From positions 292,527 through 356,526 of the forward strand of contig JAHISV010000005.1 of the NCBI GenBank assembly GCA_018818065.1: 64,000 nucleotides of DNA. Reading direction: 5' to 3'. The stretch comes from Bacteroidota bacterium (GTDB lineage: Bacteria; Bacteroidota; Ignavibacteria; Ignavibacteriales; Melioribacteraceae). The translations under genes were made by a program, and so were the position numbers. Below, piece by piece: positions 54,543 through 63,837 of this stretch; position 1 is the stretch's first letter, and every line of letters starts with the position of its first letter. The notes under the pieces are model-generated. The model was not told the origin of the DNA and searched no databases. It worked only from the letters and a program-made list of their open reading frames with translations.

Positions 54543-56159
54543 ATGAAAAAATATAAAATTTTATTTCAGGTAATATTGGTTTCTGCATTCTTATTTTCCG
54601 GCTGCATGGAAGATTTGAATGTTGAACCAATAGATCCGAATGTAAATACAGCAAACAATGTATTTACAGATGATGCGGCTTACAAACAAGCTCTGGCCAA
54701 AATTTACGCCAGTTATGCTATCAGCGGTCAAGAAGGCGGCGGCGGCGGTAATGGTGATATTGAAGGTATTGATGAAAACTTCGGTAACTATATCCGCCAA
54801 TTTTGGGGAGTCCAGGAACTCTCTACTGATGAAGCAATTATGGCCTGGGACGATGCTACCATAAAGGACTTTCATTGGCAAACATGGGCGCCTAATGATG
54901 TGTTTATTATGGCTATCTATTCCAGAATTTTCTATACCATTTCAATAAGTAACGAATTCATCAGAAACGCTGATGCAAGAATTGCCTCGGCTTCTGGTAC
55001 TTTTTTGAATGATCTTGTAGCATTTAAAGCTGAAGCCCGCTTTTTACGAGCTCTTTCCTACTGGCACGCTATTGATATGTTTGGTAATGTTCCTTTCGTT
55101 ACAGAAGAAGATTTACCGGGCGCGTTCTTCCCTGAAAGAATAACCAGAGATGCACTTTTTAATTATATCGAGGCAGAGCTCATCGATATGGAAGCTGACT
55201 TGGTAGCTCCAGTACAAAATGAGTATGGAAGAGCTGATCAGGGTGCTGCATGGTTTTTGCTAGCAAAATTATATTTAAATGCGGAAGTATACACAGGTAC
55301 ACCTAAATACACCGAAGCGCTAACATACATTAATAGAGTTATTTCAGCTGGTTATTCTATTGACAGTGACTATAAGCGTGTTTTCAGTGCAGACAATTTT
55401 GCCAGTCCGGAAATTATTTTCCCTATTACTTTTGATGGGCAAAACACGCAGCAGTACGGTGGCATGACATTTATCCTTCATGCTTCAAACGGTGGTGGTA
55501 TGCCTTTAAACGGAATTGATGGTGGTTGGGGTGGTATTAGAACCATTAAAAATTTCGTTTCTAAATTTAATGTCAGTGAAAGTGATTTTGCATCAAATAC
55601 ACAATACCAAAGCAATGATAAAAGAGGTATGTTCTTCTTTGATAGTGGCAGTTGGGAATGGGAAGTTACTAATGTGGGTACTTTTACTCAAGGTATTGGT
55701 GTAACAAAGTTTAAAAATGTTACTTCAACAGGTGGTCCGGCTCCTAATGCACACGCTACTTTTGCCAGTACAGACTTTCCAATGTTTCGTCTTGCCGATG
55801 CATACTTAATGTATGCTGAAGCTGTTGTTAGAGGCGGCGGCGGTGGTGACATGGCAACTGCCCTTGGTTATGTAAATGCTTTGAGAACACGTGCCTATGG
55901 AAATGATTTAGGTAATGTAACTACTGGCGATATAACTTTAAGCTTTTTGCTGGAAGAACGTGCACGCGAGTTATATTGGGAAGGACATAGAAGAACAGAT
56001 CTGATTCGCTTTGGACAGTTCACCAATGGAACTTACGTATGGGAATGGAAAGGCAAAGTTAAAGAAGGTATTCAGACTGAGTCTTACAGAGATTTGTATC
56101 CTATACCAACAAATGATTTGAACGCCAATCCTAATCTGGTGCAAAACCTTGGCTACTAA
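54543..56159 (+). CDS. susD: SusD/RagB-family glycan-binding lipoprotein
   Basis: 538 residues. The lipoprotein signal ends in FLFSGC. TPR-like helices about 60-250 include AEARFLRALSYWHAIDMFGNVPFV, a conserved SusD signature, and the C-terminal half contains FRLADAYLMYAEA, LRTRAYG and LLEERARELYWEGHRRTDLIRFGQF, equally characteristic. It caps SusC on the cell surface and binds starch chains. Two GGGGGNGD-like glycine runs in the N-terminal region and at VRGGGGGDM are low-complexity. Co-transcribed with susC and susE. Confidence 0.95.
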   Translation: MKKYKILFQVILVSAFLFSGCMEDLNVEPIDPNVNTANNVFTDDAAYKQALAKIYASYAISGQEGGGGGNGDIEGIDENFGNYIRQFWGVQELSTDEAIMAWDDATIKDFHWQTWAPNDVFIMAIYSRIFYTISISNEFIRNADARIASASGTFLNDLVAFKAEARFLRALSYWHAIDMFGNVPFVTEEDLPGAFFPERITRDALFNYIEAELIDMEADLVAPVQNEYGRADQGAAWFLLAKLYLNAEVYTGTPKYTEALTYINRVISAGYSIDSDYKRVFSADNFASPEIIFPITFDGQNTQQYGGMTFILHASNGGGMPLNGIDGGWGGIRTIKNFVSKFNVSESDFASNTQYQSNDKRGMFFFDSGSWEWEVTNVGTFTQGIGVTKFKNVTSTGGPAPNAHATFASTDFPMFRLADAYLMYAEAVVRGGGGGDMATALGYVNALRTRAYGNDLGNVTTGDITLSFLLEERARELYWEGHRRTDLIRFGQFTNGTYVWEWKGKVKEGIQTESYRDLYPIPTNDLNANPNLVQNLGY

Positions 56160-56192
56160 TTTGAATTACATCAAAGTTTAAGGAAAATAAAA

Positions 56193-57242
56193 ATGAAAAA
56201 AATAACATTAATGATATTTAGCATGGTGCTGATGCTGTTGCTTATCTCTTGCGAGAGTGATATCGACAAAGTGGTTATTAGTGCCGATCCTGCCGAACCT
56301 GCGCTCTCACAGCTCACGTTTACAGGGGACTTTGCTATTACCAACGCAAACGGGCCAATAACTTTTTCATGGACAGAAGCCGATTTCGGATTTACATCCT
56401 CTACTACTTATGCTGTTGAAGTCTCTCCAGTCAGCGACTTTTCCAGCAATGTTGCCACACTTTTTACAACTCAATTGCTTACAGGAAGCGCAAAGGTAGC
56501 TGATATGAATGCTCTACTGCTGACCTGGGAAGCGGAACTTGGTACAGATTTTACAGTATACTACAGGGTTGCCGCTAAAGTTACTGACGATAACATGGTT
56601 TATTCAAGTGTAAATTCTGTTGTATTTGTTCCCTATGAAACGCTCATAGACTATCCGATGGCTTATGTACCTGGTGCATACCAAGGTTGGTCACCTGGTG
56701 CTGATAATGGAAGATTATATTCATACGGATTCAACTCTCTTTACGAGGGTATTCTTCGTATTGTCGATGGTACTAACGCTGAGTCTGAATTTAAAGTCAC
56801 TGTTAATCCAAACTGGGATGGTCCGAACTATGGTGGAACATTAACAAAAACAGGCAATAATTATTCGGGTTCTCTTGACTCATCAGGTGATAACTTTAAA
56901 GTTGCTGCAGGTACTTATTCATTTGCAGTAAATGTAAGTGCATTAACAATAAGTCTAACTAAAACAAATGACTGGGGTATAATTGGTTCTGCTACAGCTA
57001 ATGGCTGGGACTCTGATCAGAATATGCAATATAATGGCCAACGCAAAGTCTGGGAAATAACAACCGACTTAGTTGCTGGCGAATTTAAGTTTAGAGCTAA
57101 CGACGGTTGGGACCTTAATTATGGTGATACCGGCGCGGATGGTACTCTTGAAGCAGGAGGCGATAATATTGCTATTACTGCAGGTAACTATACAATAAGA
57201 TTCGATCCGGTTGCTTTAACATATGTTGTTATAGCTAACTAG
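56193..57242 (+). CDS. susE: SusE/SusF-type surface starch-binding lipoprotein
   Basis: 349 residues. The lipoprotein signal ends LLLISCESD. An N-terminal SusE domain of FnIII-like type (ITNANGPITFSWTEADFGFTSSTTYAVEVS) is followed by two similar beta-domains with tryptophan-rich starch-binding features: VPGAYQGWSPGADNGRLYS and IGSATANGWDSDQNMQYN, each followed by a FKVT/FKFRAN strand and GTYSFAVN or GNYTIRFD. It holds starch at the surface for SusCD. Last gene of the sus operon; a strong terminator follows. Confidence 0.9.
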   Translation: MKKITLMIFSMVLMLLLISCESDIDKVVISADPAEPALSQLTFTGDFAITNANGPITFSWTEADFGFTSSTTYAVEVSPVSDFSSNVATLFTTQLLTGSAKVADMNALLLTWEAELGTDFTVYYRVAAKVTDDNMVYSSVNSVVFVPYETLIDYPMAYVPGAYQGWSPGADNGRLYSYGFNSLYEGILRIVDGTNAESEFKVTVNPNWDGPNYGGTLTKTGNNYSGSLDSSGDNFKVAAGTYSFAVNVSALTISLTKTNDWGIIGSATANGWDSDQNMQYNGQRKVWEITTDLVAGEFKFRANDGWDLNYGDTGADGTLEAGGDNIAITAGNYTIRFDPVALTYVVIAN

Positions 57243-57260
57243 TATATTAAATGAAAGTAA

Positions 57261-57294
57261 AGGGGATGCGCGAAAGTGTGTCCCCCTTTTTTTT
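57261..57294 (+). terminator. Sus-operon rho-independent terminator
   Basis: GGGGA pairs with TCCCC, extended by further pairs (some G-U) to a C-GAAA-G tetraloop, then TTTTTTTT. It is 19 nt past the susE stop codon. GNRA-closed terminator, very convincing. Confidence 0.93.
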
Positions 57295-57415
57295 ATCCAG
57301 CCTAATCATACTGAATTCCTTTTAGGGAATAAATAAATTTTCCATTCACTCCTCTTAAATCTAAAATTAGAAATATCGTTGCTTATTTATAGGACCCTTG
57401 CAAAAGATGTTATAA

Positions 57416-57467
57416 CAAACCTTCGATGTCAGTAGAATATTTATTAGATCAAGACATCGAAGGTTTG
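57416..57467. repeat. 15-bp perfect inverted repeat with 22-nt loop
   Basis: CAAACCTTCGATGTC (57416-57430) and its exact complement (57453-57467) lie between the sus terminator and a minus-strand amylase gene. No U-tract follows. Terminator, protein site or small-element remnant cannot be separated. Confidence 0.6.
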
Positions 57468-57500
57468 ATTAAGATTCAGAAAGGTGACAAATCATTAATC

Positions 57501-57548
57501 TTGAGCACTCTTCTTTCTGATAAAGTTTATCATAAGAAGAGTACTCAA
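57501..57548 (-). terminator. Long hairpin after the minus-strand GH13 gene
   Basis: Arms TTGAGTACTCTTCTT and AAGAAGAGTGCTCAA (minus sense) pair over 15 bp with one U-G and inner complementarity (GATAAA/TTTATC). It lies 14 nt beyond the stop codon of the amylase gene. Confidence 0.7.
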
Positions 57549-57561
57549 ATTACAAAACAAT

Positions 57562-59385
57562 TTATTTTAGAATAAAAACCTGATATGGTTCAATTGTTAA
57601 GTTCACTTTCCCTTTTATACAATTAAATGAACTTTGGGTAAGAAGATCGGTTAATTTATCTGGACTTTCGGATATCAAATCAATTGTTACTTCGGATTCC
57701 GTACCACTATTGTTAACAGCAACAAACACAGTTTCGTCAGTCAAACTTCTGGAGAAAATTAACACTTTCTCGTTGCCCGATTCGATGAATTTAATATCGC
57801 CCAGACTAAATATCTTATCAGATTTTCTCATAGAGATCATCTTTTGATACCAGTTGAACATATCTTTGTCAAAAAATATGGCTTCGGTATTTCTTGCTTT
57901 ACCGAATGGGTGATGTGATTCATCATCATATATTTTATCCTGCCACACCATTGGTTTGCGGCAATCAGGATCATCACCACCTGTCATGCCGGCTTCATCA
58001 CCATAATAAACCATGGGGGCACCTGGCATTGTGAATTGAAGCGCGACACATAGTTTTTGTATTTGACGCTCATGTTCATTTGGTTTTCTGATGTCAAATT
58101 CTTCTCTGTCTTTTGGGACGGCCCCGTGATCGTACCAGTGATCCGGATTTATGATTAATGAGGAAAGCCTTTCCGTGTCATGACTTCCGAGCAGGTTCAT
58201 CAAAACATAATAGTTTTCACCATATTCACTCAGAAGTGTATTTACAGTATCCCTGAAGGCTTCAGCATTTACCTGAGTTTTTTGATCAATAAGAAATTGT
58301 TTTACCGCTCTTGTATATCTGTAGTTCATTACAGCATCAAAAGTATCACCTTGTAACCAGGGGGTGGCGTTCATCATAACATTATTAGGCCAGTCTTTCC
58401 ACCATATTTCACCAGTGATATAAGCCTCCGGATTTATATCCTTGACCCATGTTCTGAATTTTTTCCAAAAATTGATATTAACCATTTCAGCAACATCAAG
58501 ACGCCAGCCGTCAATTCCGTCAGAAGTATCCCCGTCTCCATTTGGATCCATCCATCTTTTAACAACATGCATTACATGATCACTTGCTGCTGGAATCAAA
58601 CCGTTTTCATCTTCTTTAATTTCCGGTAAATCCTTTACACCATACCAGCCAGAATAATCAAACTCATTTTCTTCAGTTGCCGGGTCATCCCATTTGTTAA
58701 TCATGAACCAATCCTTAAATTGGGAGGCTTCCTGATTTTTAACTACATCTTGAAAGGCCCAGAAATTTGTACCTACATGATTGAATACGCCATCAATTAT
58801 TATTTTCATATTCCTCTTGTGGCACTCGCTTATCAGTTCCAAAAATAACTTATCAGCGGAGGTCCATTCCCAGCTTTCCGGATTTGTATTATCTTCTTTT
58901 GCCCAGATAGCTCTGTCACCTTCAGGGTCAGGCCCAAAGTTATTATCTATGTGATGATAATATGCAGCATCGTATTTGTGCAGTGATGGCGATTCAAAAA
59001 CAGGATTTAAATAGATAGCTGTAATGCCAAGTTCCTGCAGATAATCAAGTTTGTCTATCACACCCTGCAAATCCCCGCCGTAGCGCCTCAGTCCGGTATC
59101 ACCGTAAAAATCAAAATCATTATTTTCTTCCCAGGGTTGGGTTTTGTACCAGTCAGATGTCCAGGAAGAAACCTGCCAGTCAGATGGAATTACATAGGGC
59201 CATCCACCAGCAAGATCAATTGCTTTTGGATCATTGCTATCGTCACCATTGCAGAAACGTTCGGGAAATATTTGATACCATACAGCTTCTTTTGCCCATT
59301 CCGGTACCCGGGGAATTGTGGTGCTTTGGGCCTGTATAAATACAGTTACAAATAATATTGTTAGAAACACTTTCATTTTTGTCAT
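57562..59385 (-). CDS. GH13 alpha-amylase/neopullulanase-type enzyme, exported
   Basis: 607 residues. The ATG at 59385 has GAGGT six nt upstream; the signal peptide (VFLTILFVTVFIQAQ) follows. VWYQIFPERFCNGDD opens the catalytic barrel directly, without a cyclomaltodextrinase N-domain. Conserved regions are IIIDGVFNHVG (I), DGWRLDVAEMV (II, nucleophile), YITGEIWW (III, acid/base) and NLLGSHDTERL (IV). A calcium-like loop DPNGDGDTSDG is present. Predicted periplasmic maltodextrin hydrolase of the SusA/neopullulanase type. It is followed on the same strand upstream by the T9SS amylase gene, 52 nt away. Confidence 0.94.
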   Translation of the reverse strand: MTKMKVFLTILFVTVFIQAQSTTIPRVPEWAKEAVWYQIFPERFCNGDDSNDPKAIDLAGGWPYVIPSDWQVSSWTSDWYKTQPWEENNDFDFYGDTGLRRYGGDLQGVIDKLDYLQELGITAIYLNPVFESPSLHKYDAAYYHHIDNNFGPDPEGDRAIWAKEDNTNPESWEWTSADKLFLELISECHKRNMKIIIDGVFNHVGTNFWAFQDVVKNQEASQFKDWFMINKWDDPATEENEFDYSGWYGVKDLPEIKEDENGLIPAASDHVMHVVKRWMDPNGDGDTSDGIDGWRLDVAEMVNINFWKKFRTWVKDINPEAYITGEIWWKDWPNNVMMNATPWLQGDTFDAVMNYRYTRAVKQFLIDQKTQVNAEAFRDTVNTLLSEYGENYYVLMNLLGSHDTERLSSLIINPDHWYDHGAVPKDREEFDIRKPNEHERQIQKLCVALQFTMPGAPMVYYGDEAGMTGGDDPDCRKPMVWQDKIYDDESHHPFGKARNTEAIFFDKDMFNWYQKMISMRKSDKIFSLGDIKFIESGNEKVLIFSRSLTDETVFVAVNNSGTESEVTIDLISESPDKLTDLLTQSSFNCIKGKVNLTIEPYQVFILK

Positions 59386-59437
59386 TTTTACCTCTTTGAA
59401 ATCATTTGGAATTATAACTGTTATATTTTTACACCTA

Positions 59438-62263
59438 TTATTTTAGTAACAACATTTTTTTAGTGAGGGTAAATTTATCAGATTCAATTCTGTAGAGATA
59501 TATTCCAGACGCGAAATCAGATCCGTCAAAGTCAATTTTGTAACTTCCCGCAGTTTTGTATTCATTCACCAAGGTCGATATTTTTTGTCCCAATGAATTA
59601 TAAATAGTTAAGGTAATGTTTGCCGCTTCCGGAATATCAAACCTTATATTTGTTACCGGATTAAAAGGATTGGGATAATTTTGGTAGAGTGAAAAATGAA
59701 CCGGAACAATTTGATCATCGTTTTCACTGATGTCTGACAAAAGATCCTCTTGTGGAGTCGGTAATTTAACGGAACTGTAAATATGAAATTCCCCGGGCTG
59801 CAGGTTTTTTACATATTGAAGATATGGGACATCAATACTGTCTCCCGAAAAGAAATCGTACCATTTGCCGGTGTTTTGAAAGTTTATTGTTACTGACTGC
59901 TGGTTTACGTCAAAGTTGCCCGCGATTGCTATATTCATAGTTTCACTGTTAAGGTAAATAGTTTTAACTGCACTACTCAGACTAGCCGTAAAATCCGATG
60001 TTCTAAAAACCGGATAATTTTTCTTAAGGCTGATCAGTTCGGCAAAAGTTTTGAAAAGATTCGATCTGCCATATTCCTGGTAATAATTCCATGTTATTGG
60101 TTTGTCACCAAGGCGTCCGTTGTACTCTATGGAATAGTCATAACCTAATTCCCCGAACTGCCAGATCATTTTTGGGCCAGGTACCGGAAAGAAAAAAGCG
60201 GCAGCCATCTTTATACGCTGGAGTGCAATGTTGTAGCTCTTGGTGCTATATGTACCGCTGGAGTTTCCATAAGTCAGGTTTTTGTACATGAGTCTTTCTT
60301 CATCATGACTTTCCATGTATCCAACAAGATTAGGTTCAGTCCAGCCTCTATTGTGGTAGGATATATTTGAAATATCTGATTTATTGTTTTCATTATAACC
60401 CATGGTGGCTTCATTGTATTTTGAGTTCATGTTGCCCCAGAGCATCATTCCATAATTCGCCAGAACAGTTTCCTCGCTGTTATCAGAAAGATGTTCGAGT
60501 ATTACAAATGCAGTGGGATCAACATTCCAAATCTGATCAGCCATTCTTTTGAGAATGTTTATTCTTGGAGCATCATAAGCCCAGCCGTTTCCTGTAGTTT
60601 GAGTAAAGCCCTTTGTGAAATCAAAACGGAAACCATCAAACTTAAATTCTGTTAACCAGTATTTGGTTATCCTGTCAACAAGCTCCTGTGTTTGCGGACT
60701 TTCATGATTGAAATCATATCCCCATGAATACGAAGTATTGGGAGAGGTGACATTATACCAGGGATTTTCTGCCGTCGGAGGTCCATAATTTCCCGACGAA
60801 TACAATCTAACGAAAGGTGATTGACCATAGGAGTGGTTAAGCACAATATCCATAATGACAGCTATTCCCAGACTGTGGCATTCATCAATGAGGGACTTCA
60901 AGTCTTCTGCCGGACCATAATACTTATCCACAGCAAAGTAGAATGATGGATTGTAACCCCAGCTGTTATTCCCTTCAAATTCGTTAATCGGCATTAGTTC
61001 TATTGCGTTAATTCCAAGATTTTTCAGATAGTTTAAGGTGTCTTTTAATGTCTTAAAATCATGTTCTGCCAAAAAGTCCCTAAGAAGTAATTCATAAATT
61101 ACAAGGTCTTCGTTCGCGGGTTTTACAAAAGTTTCTGTATTCCATTCGTAACTAATTTGGTTAGTCTTAAAGGTTGAAGCAATTTCACTTGTTTTGCCTG
61201 TTGGGTAAACTTTTAGTCCTGGATAAGTAGAAGCTGAAATATTACTGTCATTCCATGGGTCAAGAACTTTGTCGCTATATGGATCAGCAATTCTCAGATT
61301 TCCATCCACAAGGTATTGAAAAGCGTACTCTTCACCTGCGGTGAGTCCTGATATGGTTTTCCAGAAAATGGTGCCGTCAGAAGATTGATTCATGTAGTAA
61401 TCTTCATCAAAATCCCATGTTGTGCTAGTGGCTGGGTCAAACTGCCAGTCATTAAAATCACCAATGAGATAAACAAAATCTTTTCCGGGAGCGTATAGCG
61501 CAAGTGTTACAGTAGATTGGTCAATGTAATTTATGCCTGTAGTTAAACCCGCCGGTAAGTCTTCAAAGTTGGGCTGGTTCCTGACAAATATATAGGAAGA
61601 ATCACTAACGGTTTCATTTCCGTCCACGGCACTAAAGATCACTGTTTTTTTACCGCTTTCTGTTGCACTGTATGTGTAATCAAGAAGATCACCGTTGATC
61701 TGATAAAGAGGATTGCCATCAATTACTATAGAAAGGTTTGCCGTTCTGGAGCAAATTACCTTAAAGTTTATTTGCTCACCAACTACGGGATATACAGGAA
61801 AAGATTCAGGACTTTGAATAGTAAGCGCTAAACCCGGCTCGTAAATATCCACGTAAAGATTTTCTGTCTGCTTTGAGCCATCGGAGCTTCTGAATACAAA
61901 AGCCAGCTTCAGTATTTTTTCTGCAAGGTCATTTACACCGTAAAAGGTTCGAATTTGACCCACACTTAGCTCATAAGTATTTACATCTATTCGAGTAAGG
62001 CTTGGTTGAGTTTGGTTATTTCCCCAGCTTTCAATAACGTATTGCCAATCGGTTAGATCGGTGCTTTCCTCTGTAATGAGTCCAGTATGTGTATAGAGAG
62101 TCCCATTATAATTTACGAGATCTGTCCTTTGTGCTAAATCTGCGTGAAAGGTAATTGTTATGTTGTCATTTACGGTTGGGAAAGCCGGCGATACTGTTAT
62201 TGCCTGAGAGTAAATCTTAAAAGAAAGAGTAATAATAAACAAAATGATTTTTATTTTAGACAT
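59438..62263 (-). CDS. Multidomain GH13 amylase/pullulanase-like enzyme exported by T9SS
   Basis: 941 residues from the ATG at about 62263 (GGTGA upstream; a TTG 15 nt earlier is less likely). The signal peptide is KIILFIITLSFKIYSQ. About 200 N-terminal residues form beta-sandwich domains, then a CBM48/E-set-like domain (VYLIGDFNDWQFDP). The GH13 barrel has IMDIVLNHSYG, DGFRFDFTKGF (nucleophile), VILEHLSD (acid/base) and YMESHDEERL. The last 80 residues are a type A sorting domain with YQNYPNPFNPVTNIRFDIP, NSLGQKIS and ASGIYLYRI, so it is sent out by the type IX system. It is likely the surface or extracellular starch-cleaving enzyme. Confidence 0.93.
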   Translation of the reverse strand: MSKIKIILFIITLSFKIYSQAITVSPAFPTVNDNITITFHADLAQRTDLVNYNGTLYTHTGLITEESTDLTDWQYVIESWGNNQTQPSLTRIDVNTYELSVGQIRTFYGVNDLAEKILKLAFVFRSSDGSKQTENLYVDIYEPGLALTIQSPESFPVYPVVGEQINFKVICSRTANLSIVIDGNPLYQINGDLLDYTYSATESGKKTVIFSAVDGNETVSDSSYIFVRNQPNFEDLPAGLTTGINYIDQSTVTLALYAPGKDFVYLIGDFNDWQFDPATSTTWDFDEDYYMNQSSDGTIFWKTISGLTAGEEYAFQYLVDGNLRIADPYSDKVLDPWNDSNISASTYPGLKVYPTGKTSEIASTFKTNQISYEWNTETFVKPANEDLVIYELLLRDFLAEHDFKTLKDTLNYLKNLGINAIELMPINEFEGNNSWGYNPSFYFAVDKYYGPAEDLKSLIDECHSLGIAVIMDIVLNHSYGQSPFVRLYSSGNYGPPTAENPWYNVTSPNTSYSWGYDFNHESPQTQELVDRITKYWLTEFKFDGFRFDFTKGFTQTTGNGWAYDAPRINILKRMADQIWNVDPTAFVILEHLSDNSEETVLANYGMMLWGNMNSKYNEATMGYNENNKSDISNISYHNRGWTEPNLVGYMESHDEERLMYKNLTYGNSSGTYSTKSYNIALQRIKMAAAFFFPVPGPKMIWQFGELGYDYSIEYNGRLGDKPITWNYYQEYGRSNLFKTFAELISLKKNYPVFRTSDFTASLSSAVKTIYLNSETMNIAIAGNFDVNQQSVTINFQNTGKWYDFFSGDSIDVPYLQYVKNLQPGEFHIYSSVKLPTPQEDLLSDISENDDQIVPVHFSLYQNYPNPFNPVTNIRFDIPEAANITLTIYNSLGQKISTLVNEYKTAGSYKIDFDGSDFASGIYLYRIESDKFTLTKKMLLLK

Positions 62264-62425
62264 ATCCTTTCTCACCAAAATTAATAAAATAGACTGCTAT
62301 TATTGCCTTAAGTTGGTCTTAATATATAAACAAGCAGTGCGTTAAACAAGTGCCGGAAAAGTGTTTGAGAGCTGGGAACGATTGAAAGTTGAAAAAAAAA
62401 TAAAATATTATTCATTTTATTTCAC

Positions 62426-62439
62426 CGGAATCGTTTGCG
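62426..62439. promoter_or_regulatory. LacI-type operator between T9SS amylase and MFS permease genes
   Basis: CGGAATCGTTTGCG matches the site before the sus genes (CGCAATCGTTTGCG) at 13 of 14 positions and lies in the divergent region, 149 nt before the MFS ATG and about 163 nt before the amylase start. Confidence 0.6.
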
Positions 62440-62587
62440 TAGATTCTGAGTGCAAATGAGTAAAAAATATGATATTATTCCCACTGTTATACTTTTGCAA
62501 ACCATGTTTTTATCCTGTTAATATTGACTGCAAATGAACCACATACTCATTTGCCTGCAATCAGAATACAATTATCCAGGGGTATAT

Positions 62588-63835
62588 ATGCTTGCCATTC
62601 AAAAGAAATTATCCAATTCGTTTTATCTTTTATTAAGTCTTCCTTCAACAGCCATGGGGTTTGCTCTTTCTATTCAGATTGCAGCTTTAAGCTGGTTGAT
62701 GAGGACTCAGTACAATCTCGACCTACATGAAATTGGTTTTGTGTGGGCCGCCGGTCCCCTAGCGGGAATTATAGGTCAACCCATAATTGGTTTGATAAGC
62801 GACAAGACCTGGTTTTGGGGCGGAAGAAGAAAGGGTTTTATATACATAGGTGGTGCCCTTGCCGCGCTTATGTTATTTGCCCTGCCTAACATCGGTGCAA
62901 TAAATGATTTTTTTGGAATTGGAAATATCATTGTTGTTGCTGTTTGCGTTGCTCTTACCTTTGACTTAGCTATCAATATTTCTTTTAACCCGACCCGTTC
63001 AATTATTGCCGACGTAACACCCGAAGGCGTCGCAAGAACAAAAGGTTATACCTGGATGCAGACTATCTCAGGTACTTTTGGTGTATTGGCTTATGCGCTT
63101 GGGGCCATTTTCGGGAACTACTTCCTTATTTACTCCGGTGTTCTTCTGGTAGTGGCTTTTTCTATAGTACCAATGATATTTATTAAGGAGCCGGAGAAAC
63201 TTGCAGTTGCTGAAGAGACATCAACTACTGTTGGCTCAAAGACGAACTGGAGCCAATATATAAAATTGTTAATCGCTCATTCATTTTCCTGGATTGGCGT
63301 TCAAACCATGTTTGTTTACATGATTGGTTATGTAGAGCAAAAACTCAATCCCGCCACACAGGATGAAACAGGGCAAATACTGGCCGTCTCGTTTCTTATC
63401 CTAAACGCGATTGGAGCACTGCTGCCGGCGTTTGTTCTGGAGCCGATAACTGAAAAAATCGGGCGTGTTAAAACTCATCTATCATGCGTGGCAATCATGG
63501 CGCTGGCATATTTTGGAATTGTAGCCTTTGGATCAACGACTTATATAGTCTGGGGATTTATGGCTCTGGCAGGTGTTGGCTGGGCGGCTATTGTAAGTCT
63601 GCCATTCGCAATTATGTCAGAGCTGGTTGATAAAAACAGGATGGGATTTTTCATGGGGATATTCAACCTTTCAGTAGTTATTCCTCAACTGTTTGCAAGT
63701 CTTGTCCTTGGTACAATTATTCAGAACGCTTTTAATAAAGATGTAATATTTACCATAAGCGGTATAACCCTTGCTATCTCTGCAGTGCTATGGTTTATGG
63801 TGAAAGAATCAAAAAATGAAAAAACAAAAGAGTAG
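62588..63835 (+). CDS. MFS sugar permease of the SLC45/maltose-sucrose type
   Basis: 415 residues from ATG 62588 (AGGGG seven nt upstream); the longer frame adds 18 residues with no support. There are about 12 transmembrane helices. FVWAAGPLAGIIGQPIIGLISDKTWFWGGRRKGFI is the hallmark loop 2-3 motif of glycoside MFS transporters (GPLxG...QPxxGxxSD...GRRRxxI), and FNPTRSIIADVTP and VGWAAIVSLPFAIMSELV fit the same group. It probably imports maltose or maltodextrin from the periplasm by proton symport. A gene starting 3 nt after its stop continues the operon. Confidence 0.9.
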   Translation: MLAIQKKLSNSFYLLLSLPSTAMGFALSIQIAALSWLMRTQYNLDLHEIGFVWAAGPLAGIIGQPIIGLISDKTWFWGGRRKGFIYIGGALAALMLFALPNIGAINDFFGIGNIIVVAVCVALTFDLAINISFNPTRSIIADVTPEGVARTKGYTWMQTISGTFGVLAYALGAIFGNYFLIYSGVLLVVAFSIVPMIFIKEPEKLAVAEETSTTVGSKTNWSQYIKLLIAHSFSWIGVQTMFVYMIGYVEQKLNPATQDETGQILAVSFLILNAIGALLPAFVLEPITEKIGRVKTHLSCVAIMALAYFGIVAFGSTTYIVWGFMALAGVGWAAIVSLPFAIMSELVDKNRMGFFMGIFNLSVVIPQLFASLVLGTIIQNAFNKDVIFTISGITLAISAVLWFMVKESKNEKTKE

Positions 63836-63837
63836 CT

